Below are positions 51,536-61,672 of a DNA stretch of 64,000 nt, piece by piece. The notes beneath the pieces are model-generated. The model had not been told where the DNA came from and ran no database searches. It saw nothing but the letters and a program-made list of their open reading frames with translations. This stretch comes from Gautieria morchelliformis (Eukaryota; Basidiomycota; Agaricomycetes; Gomphales; Gomphaceae). The position numbers were made by a program, and so were the translations under genes. The stretch is from the NCBI GenBank assembly GCA_015179125.1, contig WHVA01000012.1, positions 124,001-188,000 on the forward strand. The letters run 5' to 3'. How positions within the stretch are numbered: position 1 is the stretch's first letter; each line of letters begins with the position of its first letter.

Positions 51536-51540
51536 CCAAG

Positions 51541-51907
51541 ATGATGCTAACCTGGACGCAAAATGGTAAAAAGGTTTATAATTGGTACATGGCCCTCCAG
51601 GTTTGATTTAACTATGATTGATAAGGACATGGCTATAGGCCTTGCCACCCTGATAATCAGATATACACCCCTTACAAATTGCCACAGGCCTTTGAAACAC
51701 TTTGTCGAACTACCAAAGTGCCCGTGTGCCACACAGGAGACAGACCTGGATACCCACCATTACTATCACATCTGGGTGGTCCAAACCGGCCAATATCACA
51801 GTAAGGTTGCTGCCGCCTGTGCACAGAAGTGGCAAGGCTGTGGTACATGGAGTGAGTTGTTCAATCTACATCTCTGTGCTACACTAACTTTTGTCAGTCT
51901 GCCTGAC
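51541..51907. other. Spacer between solo LTR and Gypsy element
   Basis: This 367-base stretch has an open plus frame with Cys/His-rich text (CPCATQETDLDTHHYYHIW, AACAQKWQGCGTW) that runs into the LTR. It looks protein-derived, perhaps from an older transposon, but no family is recognised. Confidence 0.35.
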
Positions 51908-52569
51908 TGTTACGACCGTTCATTTCCGACTTCCGACCTTCAGTTCCGCAACACTTTTCCGCCCCTCCGATATTTCCGACATCCCGCCCCTTGTTCATTT
52001 CCCTTGTTCTTTCGACTCTATTACTCGGACCCACCGGACCCACCTCACCGTTCATCAAGACCATATGTCCGGCCCTCCTTGTGTTTCGTTGTCAGATATG
52101 TTTTCCCGACCCCTTGTTCTTTGCCATTGTTCTACCTTACCCTGAACCCCCCTTGTAGTCCCATTGTTCCCAATTAGTTAGTTCCCACGCATTGTCTACT
52201 CGACTTCTGCTTCCCCCGGAATTTGCTTAGTACCATATCATTACCTGTTGTCTCAGCTCTTTGTATAAAAGCCTGTCATGTATGTCTCTTATTCTGCAAT
52301 CAGATAATCACCTTCGATACTTGATTTCCTTCGCTCCATCTCCTGTTCTTAGTGCAGCGAGTCTAGCAAGACCTCAGTCTCTCTGCCTTCCGTCTTCCGC
52401 CTTCCACCTCAGCTCCGCCTCAAGTTCCGACCAACCTTTAGTTCAGTACTTTCCGACTTCCGACTCCTTTCCGAAATACTTAGGACGATAGTTCATTGGG
52501 GGCGCAACCCACAAGTTGAAGCCACTGTCCTTTCCAGTTCCGACCTAGCGGAAATCTCGATACGTAACA
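51908..52569 (+). repeat. 5' LTR
   Basis: It starts TGTTACGACCG and ends GATACGTAACA (TG..CA), 662 bases. The solo LTR (691 bases) and the truncated 3' LTR are copies of the same sequence. Confidence 0.93.
52264..52308 (+). promoter_or_regulatory. Gypsy LTR promoter: TATA box and predicted transcript start
   Basis: TATAAAA lies at 52264-52270. The motif AATCAGATAAT at 52298-52308 begins 34 bases from the TATA box, the expected start distance, and is complementary to the primer site. The same arrangement recurs in the 3' LTR (TATAAAA at 59565-59571) and in the solo LTR. Confidence 0.7.
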
Positions 52570-52571
52570 GT

Positions 52572-52582
52572 ATTATCTGATT
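52572..52582 (+). other. Primer-binding site, self-priming type
   Basis: ATTATCTGATT, two bases after the 5' LTR end, is the exact reverse complement of AATCAGATAAT at 52298-52308, and the match ends at both sides after 11 bases. No usual tRNA-type TGG start is present. In Tf1 of fission yeast the first 11 bases of the RNA pair with the PBS and are cleaved to prime reverse transcription. Confidence 0.75.
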
Positions 52583-52602
52583 CCCACCCGATAACTATCG
52601 CT

Positions 52603-53868
52603 ATGCCTCCTCGTACCACAGCTACTTCAGCTCGAGCAGGAGCTGTCGAAGCTCTCTCTTATTTTGGCAGTCTTAGATCTGCAGCACCAAGGCACGCGGA
52701 ACCCTCCGGCAGCTCTCGTGCTGACGATGAGCTCTCCGATGCTATTCCGCAATGATTCGAAGAAGTTCCCGACGCTAATCCCAACGACAATCCCGACTAT
52801 GACGGAAACTCGACGAGTAGCAGCGGCGAACAAACAGCAGCGTCATTCCGACGCCCAGCTCCACCACCACCACCTCCACCAGGACCACCTCCAGGTGGCC
52901 CTCCAGGCAGACCTCATGGCGGCCCACCCGGCGGTCCCCCAGGCGGTCCTCCCGGCGGCCCCCCACCTCCAATTCCACCTCAGATTCCCGCCAACCCAGT
53001 TCCGCCCGCGCCAGTTCCGGATCTTGCACAAGCCATCGCCATGCTAGCCGGACAACTTCAGCGCCTGGCCCAAGCACCACCACGCCCCAAGACAAAGGTC
53101 CGCGAACCAGATCAGTTCGACGGTTCCGACTCCAAGAAGCTCCAGCCATTTCTGGTCCAGCTTCAACTCAACTTCCGTGATCGTCCCGACGCCTTTCCCG
53201 ACGACGAACGAAAGGTCAATTACGCCCTTTCCTATCTCTGAGGCACGGCTCTCAACTATTTCGAACCCACCCTCATGGATCCGTTCGCTCTTGTGGACTG
53301 GTCTGACGATTACCACAACTTCGTTTCCGAACTCCGCAGCAACTTTGGACCATTTGACATGGAAGCCGATGCGGAAAATGAACTCGATAAGCTTCGTATG
53401 AAAGACACTCATAAGATATCTAAATATATCGTCACATTCCAGCAGCTTGCTCCTCAAGTCCAATGGGGAGAAGCCGCACTCCGACGCCAGTTTTACATGG
53501 GCTTGCCATCCCGGATCAAGGATGAAATTGCCCGCGTCGGAAAACCTGCCACCCTTACTGACCTTCGCAACCTTGCCCAATCCATCGATTCGCGCTACTG
53601 GGAAAGACATTCCGAGATTGCTCGTGAAACTTCCACCCAGAGCAAGAACGACAAGTCTTCCGACAAGAAGTCTGACAAAGACAAGAAGAAGACTAGTTCC
53701 GGAAACAACAACTCCAGAAACAACAACAACAACAACAGTTCCGGATCCAACTCCGGCAACCGGAACAACAACTCCACCCCTCGCAACAACCAGGCCTCTG
53801 GTTCCAACACCAATGCCTGGAAGAGCACTCCGACCTTTCCGACAAACTTGGGAAGGACGGAAAACTAA
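52603..53868 (+). pseudogene. gag: Gypsy gag, two in-frame stops
   Basis: One frame runs from ATG 52603 (MPPRTTATSARAGAV) to 53868. It is broken only by TGA at 52753-52755 and TGA at 53239-53241. It has a Pro/Gly-rich N-terminal part (52855-53000), the capsid core (KVREPDQFDGSDSKKLQPFL, NFGPFDMEADAENELDKL, RQFYMGLPSRIKDEIA) and a Ser/Asn/Lys-rich tail with an Asn run (53700-53775). A zinc knuckle (CLFCGKGGHVA..) follows near 53907 in another frame. Both stops look like CGA to TGA changes. Confidence 0.85.
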
Positions 53869-56800
53869 CCCCTGTAGAACGCCAGCGTCGCATGGACAAC
53901 AACCTTTGCCTTTTCTGTGGCAAAGGCGGTCACGTCGCTCCGATTGCACCCGAGCTTCCGCTTCCGCTGCTAAGGCCAAGGGCCATGCGGCGAAGAGGAA
54001 GAGAAATCCAAAGCGGCCCCCGCTACGGATGCAAAAAAATAGTCAGCAGTCCTCCGGCCTCCGCACGAGCTGAGGGCTGTGTTGACCCCATTCGTGCGAC
54101 AAACGAGGTTAAACTCAACGCATCCGCTCTTTGTCCTCCGACTCCCTCTCAGTTCCGCTCACTTCCGACACCATTTCCGCACCCCCGTTCACAGCATTGG
54201 CCGGTTCAACTCATTGTTTCCTCGATTCCGACTTTGTTTTGAAACATAAACTTCGACCCGCAACATTCCAACAATTCTGCTCCGCCTTTTCGACGGTCGT
54301 CTAACACGGCAATTTCCCAAGTCGTGGACCTGTCTATCCTTCGCTACTGGGGACAACCATGAAGTTACGTTTTACGTTACTCCGCTAGATGCTAGCTGTT
54401 CCGTTGTACTAGGACACAATTGGCTCACCGATATAATCCGTCGATTAACTGGGCATTGGGTCAAATACAGTTCCGTACCCCGGATCAACTTCCGTCTATT
54501 CCGACGTCGTCCGCAAAGATGGCTCAGGCCTCTTCTGCAACTCTGCTTGTGGATTCAGTTCCGCACTCCGGTCCCGCTTTAGCACCTCCGCCCCTCGAAG
54601 CTCCTCGAATTGCGCTCGTTTCCGCCACCGCTTTCCGCGTATTGCAACGGCAAGAAGATACGACTGTTTTCCAGCTTCACCTTTCCAACTCGGCTTCAGT
54701 CAAGGCTCGTTCCGCCTCGACTTCCGCTCCGGTCGACATGAGCTCAGTTCCGGAAGAATATCGTGACTTCCTGGACATGTTCAATAAGGCCAAAGCCGAC
54801 AAACCTGCTGAACATCGACCTTACGATCTGAAGATAGATTTGGAAGAAGGAGCATCTCCGCCCCTTGGACCGATCTACTCCCTTTCGCAAAGTGAACTCC
54901 AGACTCTCCGAGAGTTCGTCGATGAACACTCAACATGGGCTTTATCCGCCCTTCGCTGTCTCCGCACGGCGCTCGGTCCTTTTCGTCAAGAAGAAGGATG
55001 GATCTCTCTCCGCGATTTCCACGGACTCAATGCCCTCACTAAGAAGGACAAATATCCGCTTCCACGCATTTCCGACCTACTCGACACTCCCCGCAGGGCG
55101 AAGATCTACACCAAAATTGACCTCCGGCACGCTTATCACCTTGTCCACATCCGGGAAGGTGACGAGTGGAAAACCACTTTCCGCACCTGCTACGGTGCTT
55201 TTGAGTGGGTTGTCATGCCTTTTGGTCTAACCAATGCTCCCGCCGCTTTTCAGCGATTCATGAACGACGTATTTTCCGACCTTCTCGACGTATGCGTCCT
55301 AGTCTACATTGACGACATCCTCATCTATTCCGACACACCGGAAAAACATCGGGAACATGTCCGCGAAGTACTCCCCTCTACGCAAACACCATCTCTACGC
55401 AAAAGCAGAGAAATGCGAATGGCATCGCGACACGGTCGAATACCTCGGCTACATCCTCTCTCCAACAGGTCTTACCATGGCAGAGGACAAGGTCAAGGCA
55501 ATTCAAGAATGGCCGGAACCCCGACGTGTTAAGGATGTGCAGTCTTTCCTTGGCTTCGCCAACTTTTACCGGCGTTTCATTTATAATTTTCCGACATTAC
55601 TGTTCCGCTCACGCGTCTCACCAGGAAGGGTGCCCCATGGAATTTCACTCCGGAATGCCGTTCCGCATTTGAAGCCCTCAAATCGGCCTTCACTTCGGCT
55701 CCTATACTCGTTTCTGGATTCCTGATGCCCAACTTGTACTCGAAACCGACGCTTCCGACTACGCGCTAGCCGCCATTCTTTCCATCATTTCCCCCGACAC
55801 GGAGAAATTCATCCGATGCCTTTCATTCCCGCACCTTTTCCGCCCTGGAACTCAACTACGACGTCCACGATAAGGAACTACTTGCGATTTTCGAAGCCTT
55901 CAAAATCTGGAGACACTACCTCGAAGGTCCAACTTATCCGATCGACGTTGTAACGGATCATAAGAACCTTGAGTATTTCGCGACTACTAAGATTTTGACT
56001 CGCCGTCAAGTCCGCTGGTCTGAATATCTCTCACAGTTCAACATGGTGATCCGTTCCGCCCCGGAAAGCTCGGAGCAAAACCCGACGCACTCACTAGACG
56101 TTGGGACGTCTACCCAAAAGAGGGAAGTAGCGACTATGCCAGCGTTAATCCACACAACTTCCGCCCAGTATTCTCCACTGAGCAACTGGCATCGTCCCTG
56201 CGTGCCACAGCATTGCAGTTTCCGCTACTCCGCGCCTCAATCATTATGGACACCGAGTCTCTCCATTCCGACATCCGTTCCGCACTTCGTTCCGACCCCA
56301 TCTCCGCAACCCACCTTGATGACCCCACCAGTCCTGGATGGTCCCTCGATTCCGACGGATTTCTCCGGTACAAGTCCTGGATCTACGTTCCGGATACCAA
56401 TGATCTACGACTTCGGGTACTCCAGCAAAGCCACGATCATCCGCTCTCAGGACACCAAGGCCAGAACAAAACCCTCGACATAATCCGACGTACCTACACT
56501 TGGCCTCTTCTCCGCACGATGGTCCAAGACTACTGCAAGTCATGCACCACCTGTATGCGAGCCAAGCCTCTACGTCACAAACCCTACGGCTCCTGAAGCA
56601 ACTTCCGATCCCAGAACAACCGTGGAATTCGATATCCATGGACTTCATTGAGAAACTTCCTAAGTCATCCGGCTATGATACCATTCTAGTTATTGTTGAC
56701 CGCCTCACAAAGCAGTCGATCTTTATTCTGACATACGACACCATCACTTCCGCCCAACTCGCCCAACTTTTTGTGCTCCACGTCTTTTCCAAGCACGGAA

Positions 56801-57714
56801 TCCCTTCCCATGTCACTTCCGACCGTGGATCAGAATTCGTGTCCTCCTTTTTCCGCACGCTCAGCAAGGCTCTCGACATGAAGCTCCACTTCACTTCCGG
56901 TTATCACCCCGAAGGAGACGGACAGACGGAACGTACTAATCAGACCCTTGAGCAGTATCTCCGCGTCTATTGCAACTACCAACATAGCAATTGGTCCGAC
57001 ATTCTTCCGCTCAGGGAATTTGCCTACAACAATGTGCCTTCCGCCACCACCGGAATCTCACCCTTTTACGCCAACAAGGCTACCACCTGAATCTCGCCAT
57101 CCACCCTGAACGCGACCTCGCCTCTACAAGAGCCCGAGTTTCGTTGTGGAACTCGACGACCTTCACCAACACCTCCGAGAGAACATTTCCGCCGCCCAAA
57201 AGAGATACCAAACTTCCGCCGACCGGAAATGGCTTCCGCAACCGGCATTCGAGATAGGCGACAAAGTCTTTGTCAAAGCTGAAAACTTCCGGACCACTCG
57301 CCCCTCGAAGAAACTCTCTGAAAATACCTTGGACCTTACGAGATCATCGCTAAGGCCGGCAGTCGTTCTTTCACCCTCAGACTTCCTGACAATATGCACG
57401 CAGTACACCCGGTATTCCATGTCTCCATGCTTGAGCCCGCAGTTCCGAATAAAATTCCGAATCAAGAACAACCTCCGCCTCCGCCAGTCATCATCGACGG
57501 AGAACCGGAATATGAGATCTCGGAAATTCTCAACTCCAAGCTCGACAGACGATACCGCTGCCAACTCCAGTACCTAGTCAAGTGGGCAGGCTATGAAAAC
57601 ACCGACGAAGAGACCTCGTGTATTTCCGCCATGGAACTAGACCACGCCTCTGACCTCGTCTCTGATTTCCACAAGTCTTATCCTGATAAGCCTGGCCCCA
57701 TTTCCGCGCCCTAG
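53869..57714 (+). pseudogene. pol: Gypsy pol polyprotein, frameshifted
   Basis: Pieces in order: a protease region (53.9-54.5 kb, poorly resolved); RT with YRDFLDMFNKAKADKPAEHR, KIDLRHAYHLVHIREGDEWK, VVMPFGLTNAPAAFQRFMND and the catalytic VLVYIDDILIYS (55293-55328); RNase H with [14 protein letters not shown] and [11 protein letters not shown]; integrase with [54 protein letters not shown] and YHPEGDGQTERTNQTLEQYL; HPVFHVSMLEP; and a chromodomain LQYLVKWAGYENTDEETS near 57560-57620. At least five frame changes or stops (about 54240, 55370, 55610, 56080, 56595, 57090, 57310) make it non-functional. Confidence 0.9.
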
Positions 57715-57845
57715 TCATTTCCGACCTCAATTCCGATACCCATTGTTTTCTTACAGTTCTCAAGTTACATGTCAAACCCGATTAATTTCCGATTATGCTA
57801 TTTTCCGCCCTTCAAGAAATTATAATTACAAGTCATTTCGACACC

Positions 57846-59088
57846 CTACTCCTCCCTCATCGTTTCCGCCTCATCCTCGTTCTCCACTTCCGCACCCTCT
57901 TCCGCATTCCCTATCTTCACACTGACCAACTCGGTCCCCACCCTCGTATCCGCCACTTGACTCGGACCCGCTTCCGCCCCATTCTCCTCCTGCATCTGCA
58001 AGTCCATTCTTTCCCGGACCATGTCATTCCGCCACCGGTACTCCCGTTTGAATTGTTCCAAGACCGCCGACATGACGGTCATTTGATTTTGGAAGGACAA
58101 CAACTGTTGTTGTTGAACTCCCGCCATCTCCTCAAGTGTGTTCCGGATCCTGCGCTGGGATCTCCGGATACCCCTCAATGACCTGGCAATGTCGAACAAA
58201 GGCGACACCATGGAGAAGTGGCTGAGCACCGCTGTCTCCGAGGTTCCGGTCACCGGAAATCCTTCCACCGCCATCTTTCCGCTCGGTCCCGGTTTCGACT
58301 TAGGGGTTTCTGGCCCCTCGGTCTCGACCCTGCGTCTTTTCCACTCCACCCTCGCGGCACACCCATCCACCACGCAACATCGCTTCTTGTCCCGGCACCG
58401 TTCGCAGGCCATCTCCCGCGGATTTTCCGACCACACACACTCCAGGCCCTTGACCTCGCACGTGTCGCAAAAAGCCTTCTCCTCCTCGCCGTCCCTGGTT
58501 TTCCTTTTCCGGGTCACAGGATTCTCCGGCCCCAGCTCTCGCAGCTCCAGTATCCGGGCCATTTTGTCCTTCCGAGCCTGTTGGAACTCGTCCGCCCTCC
58601 GTTTCTGCTCTGCAACGACGTTCGGCATGGGAGTAACTCCCTTCTGCTTCCCCTTGCTCTCAGGAGGCGGTGTGATTTCCGCACTGCTCTCCGCTTCCGA
58701 CTCCCCCTCGGATTCTACGACCCTCTGGCAGTTTTTTCTGTGAGCTCCGGAAACACCCCACACGACATTTCCGACTCACCCGGGATTTCCCTGCCTTCTC
58801 CGCCGAGGCCTTGTCTTCCGCAGCTTTTTTCGCTGTGTCCCGTTTCCGCTGCTCCTCGCGGAGGCGCGACTCTTCCTTGTGGCGTTTACGGTCCTTTTCT
58901 TCCCTCTCCTTCCACTCCTGTTCCTTCCGCTCCTTCTCCTTGCGCTCCTCCTCCAGACACTCCCTCTCTTTCCGCGTGGCTTCCTTGGCCTTGCGCTTTT
59001 CGGCCAGTTCCTTCTGCGCAAGCATATCAGCAAAGTGCTGCTTCATCTCGGCACTGGTCATTTTGGAGAAATCGATTGGAGTGCTCAT
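57846..59088 (-). CDS. Antisense gene inside the Gypsy element: charged coiled coil plus Zn2Cys6-spaced cluster
   Basis: Between the pol end and the 3' LTR the minus strand is open for most of 1.2 kb. Exon 1 starts at ATG 59088 (MSTPIDFSKMTSAEMKQHFA) and is a long Lys/Glu/Arg-rich helix. An intron with GTGAGT..CACAG ends near 58742. Exon 2 has ESEGESEAESSAEITPPPES, then at 58374-58469 a cysteine array with spacing CX2CX6CX10CX2CX6C, which fits fungal Zn(II)2Cys6 binuclear clusters, followed by a basic WKRRRVE. A second coiled segment (RRSQRRIRNTLEEMAGVQQQ) and an acidic tail follow, stop at 57846. The exon join is off by one base at a run of six A, probably decay. I believe similar antisense frames occur in other basidiomycete Gypsy elements, but cannot check here. 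Confidence 0.6.
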
Positions 59089-59209
59089 GATGGATCGAAG
59101 CGAAGACGCGTTTGTTTCCCGCCTATCTTTCGAACTCCGACGCGTTTGTTCACAGGTCACGTGATGCCGACTTGTGGTCTCGCGGGGCTCGACCTTAGAA
59201 GGGAGATAC

Positions 59210-59752
59210 TGTTACGACCGTTCATTTCCGACTTCCGACCTTCAGTTCCACAACACTTTCCACCCCTCCGATATTTCTGACATCCCGCCCCTTGTTCATT
59301 TCCCTTGTTCTTTCGACTCTATTACTTGGACCCACCGGACCCACCTTACCGATCATCAAGACCATATGTCCGGCCCTCCTTGTGTTTCGTTGTCAGATAT
59401 GTTTTCCCGACCCCTTGTTCTTTGCCATTGTTCTACCTTATCCTGAACCCCCCTTGTAGTCCCATTGTTTCCAATTAGTTAGTTCCCACGCATTGTCTAC
59501 TCGACTTCCGCTTCCCCCAGAATTTGCTTAGTACCATATCATTACCTGTTGTCTCAGCTCTTTGTATAAAAGCCTGTCATGTATGTCTCTTATTCTGCAA
59601 TCAGATAATCGCCTTCGATACTTGATTTCCTTCGCTCTATCTCCTGTTCTTAGCACAGCGAGTCTAGCAAGACCTCAGTCTCTCCGCCTTCCATCTTCCA
59701 CCTCAATTCCGCCTCACATTCCGACCAACCTTCAGTTCAGTACATTCCGACT
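59210..59752 (+). repeat. 3' LTR, truncated
   Basis: It begins TGTTACGACCG directly after a purine-rich stretch (AGAAGGGAGA, 59198-59207, likely polypurine tract) and matches the 5' LTR to about 59752. The last ~110 bases found at 52460-52569 are missing, and hAT sequence begins within about 25 bases. Confidence 0.9.
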
Positions 59753-59774
59753 TACGCCACCACACAGCACACAG

Positions 59775-60844
59775 ATGTCAGCAACAAAACATACCACACT
59801 CTCCTCAACTCATGCCGTGTTCCAAGGCCTGCAAGAGGAGCTCGCAAAGCACTTGCGCAACCTCCCTGACAGCGCACCATTACAAATCCGAGACAGTCTG
59901 GTGCGGGCACATCGCAAACTAAGCGACTACTTTTACAAGTTTGACCAGTCGCCATACTACATCTGGGCTTCGAGTATGTACTATTTCATGTTTATATAAT
60001 TGCTAAACTTCTCTATATAGTGCTGGATCCCAGAATCACAATTGCAGGGCTGCGGGCTGATTACACAGATGACCTCGATGTGCTTGCACACATTGAGGCA
60101 TCGAAGCATAGCATGGCAGAATATTACACTGACCATTATAGTAAGGGCAAGCCATCTTTGAAGCAGCTGGGTTCCACCTCTACTATGCATAGCGATCTGA
60201 GCACTGGAGCTCTGCCAACTGGCGTCCTCGGCTCTCTGGAGAAGATTAATTTCACGGCAAGGTATAACAATCGTGCACCTGCAATATCACATCTAAGTGA
60301 ACTTGATGAATTCTTTCGACTCCCTGCTGAAATATGGGTCAAGTGCGACCCGGTGCAATGGTGGGGGGCCTGCAGGGCACAGTTCCCAACTTTGAGTCGC
60401 TTTGTGCGTGACATGATGACTATACCAGGTATGCTAACTCTATCAATTGCTTTGCTAGTACAATCAAACCAGACAGGTTCTGCTGTCGCTGTCGAGCGTA
60501 TCTTCTCAGGGGGTCGGGATACAATCTCACTGTGATGGGCAAGTTTGAAGCCAGATACAATCCGCACTCTAATGATTGTTAAGCAGAAAGTGAAATTAGC
60601 TCACAATGGTAGTGAATAAGGATGTAGGGAATATGTCAGATGACTATGTAGTTACTCAAACGCAAATTCAACTATCCCTATGGCCCCATACCTCCCGTAT
60701 GCCCGTATATGGCCATATGGTGGCCGTACACGTACCGTGTGGCATGCTGGTGGTCCAGGATATGGAACGGATACGGTACGTGTGACACCGTAAAGTAGCC
60801 GTAAGACATACAGCCATACCCGTATACGGTACGGTGCCAAGCCC
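59775..60844 (+). mobile_element. hAT transposon, C-terminal half of transposase and 3' end
   Basis: From ATG 59775 the text THAVFQGLQEELAKHLRNLP leads to YYIWAS. A normal intron (59974-60020) joins to MLDPRITIAGLRADYTDDLD, HSMAEYYTDHYS, and the dimerisation segment DPVQWWGACRAQFPTLSRF plus GSAVAVERIFSGGRDTISL, which marks the hAT C-terminus. A further intron near 60428-60476 is likely. The frame stops at 60535 and weaker homology continues (IRTLMIVKQKVKLA). The terminal sequence at 60829-60844 reads, on the other strand, CTAGGGCTTGGCACCG, a hAT-type end. The N-terminal half and 5' terminus are missing. Confidence 0.82.
60670..60844. repeat. Subterminal motif cluster of the hAT element
   Basis: The last 175 bases hold many copies of CCGTA/TACGG and related ACGG motifs in both orientations, some palindromic (CCGTATACGG, GGCCATATGG). 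hAT elements commonly carry such short repeats near their ends as transposase-binding sites. Confidence 0.6.
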
Positions 60845-61434
60845 TAGTGAGGCGGCTCTATTTGTGGCGCCGGTGCCGGGCGAGGCACCGCAGACAAGAA
60901 AATTGATTGGAGACGTATTGTAGGAAGGGTTAATTGTGGGTGGTGTATAAGAGCGTGGAGGACGACGGGGTGTTTCCGGATGTAAACTTTGAAAGTGTTG
61001 GAAGACCACCAGCCCATGCCCTGTATAATGTTGCCATGGACGCTGGAGTGGGGGTTTCGGTCTTAGTGAGCTGTGCCAGCAAGCCTAACTAGGGTCGTCG
61101 CTCTCTAATGGAGCGATGGGGTACGTAGTGCACAAGCAAGGATGATGATTCCATCTCTGCTCCTATCTCCGCTGTAATACAGGTGTGTGCTGTGGGCTCT
61201 GGTTTGCCCCTCTGTGCCCTCCTGTGCCCTCATGGACTCACATCCTGTTCCTCCTGCTCCAACGCATCCAAGGTAGGGCTGCACACTGTCTGTATTACAG
61301 CTACGGCCATATAATGCACACCAAGTTGATGGATACAGCAGACCATATACCGTCTGTATGATCAACACCTCACCCCCTCTGACGGTATGTGTAAGGGCAA
61401 CCTTACCTGCTCGTGGTATGTCACCAGAGCACTG

Positions 61435-61539
61435 GTAAGGGGGATCCAAAGATATATAAGACACTACTCAGTAACTACATAGGCGACCTACACACCTGGT
61501 AAGGGGATCCAAAGAGACTCGGGTGAGGATCCCCTTACC
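61435..61539. repeat. Short direct repeat pair with an inverted partner
   Basis: TGGTAAGGGGGATCCAAAGA (61435-61454) recurs with one G fewer at 61498-61516, and an inverted GGATCCCCTTACC follows at about 61527-61539. The spacing of 63 bases suggests a tandem unit or the end of a small transposon. Confidence 0.5.
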
Positions 61540-61602
61540 TAAGCAACTAACTATACAGCTACTGAACAGGCCAGACTATCGGACATGAACATGGGTGGGC
61601 CG

Positions 61603-61672
61603 TGGTAGCTTAGTGGTAAGCCTGCCCCAGGGGTTGAGCGTATAAGCTAAGGCTGAGCGTTAAACCCTGGCC
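61603..61672 (+). other. tRNA-like Pol III promoter motif (SINE or tRNA remnant)
   Basis: TGGTAGCTTAGTGGTAAG (61603-61620) fits the A-box consensus (TRGCNNAGYNGG), and GCGTTAAACCCTGGCC (61657-61672) is a degraded B box. The flanks GGGCC and GGCCC could pair as an acceptor-like stem. No good anticodon arm forms, so a SINE head or tRNA pseudogene is likelier than a tRNA gene. Confidence 0.35.

Larger units (their letters stand above)
50599..51595 (+). pseudogene. Open frame of unknown function interrupted by a solo LTR
   Basis: A plus-strand frame from 50599 contains an alanine run and reads on as STLWLGTFGTYCKCICVAK up to the LTR at 50845. If the LTR and one target-site copy are removed, the same frame continues beyond 51540 as MMLTWTQNGKKVYNWYMALQ to a TGA near 51597. 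The composition is protein-like, with a Ser/Leu-rich part before the Cys-Cys segment. No family is recognised. It may be a piece of another transposon. Confidence 0.35.
51908..59752 (+). mobile_element. Chromodomain Ty3/Gypsy LTR retrotransposon, degraded, 3' LTR truncated
   Basis: The layout is 5' LTR 51908-52569, self-complementary primer site 52572-52582, gag 52603-53868, pol to 57714 ending in a chromodomain, an antisense gene 57846-59088, and a 3' LTR starting at 59210 and cut short at about 59752. The domain order (protease region, RT, RNase H, integrase, chromodomain) and self-priming signal place it in the Tf1/sushi-like chromoviruses. The LTRs are still very similar, so the insertion is fairly recent, but gag has two stops and pol has several frame changes, so it is not autonomous. 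The 5' flank is CTGAC; the matching 3' target copy is lost. Confidence 0.93.

Noticed and set aside
52775-53979. Minus-strand 311-codon frame opposite gag
   Set aside because: Shadow of the Pro/Gly- and Asn-rich gag composition; Val/Gly/Leu-rich text with no motif, unlike the antisense gene at 57.8-59.1 kb.
58138-59090. Plus-strand frames (201 and 290 codons) over the antisense gene
   Set aside because: Low-complexity Leu/Pro/Ser shadows of the Lys/Glu-rich minus-strand gene.
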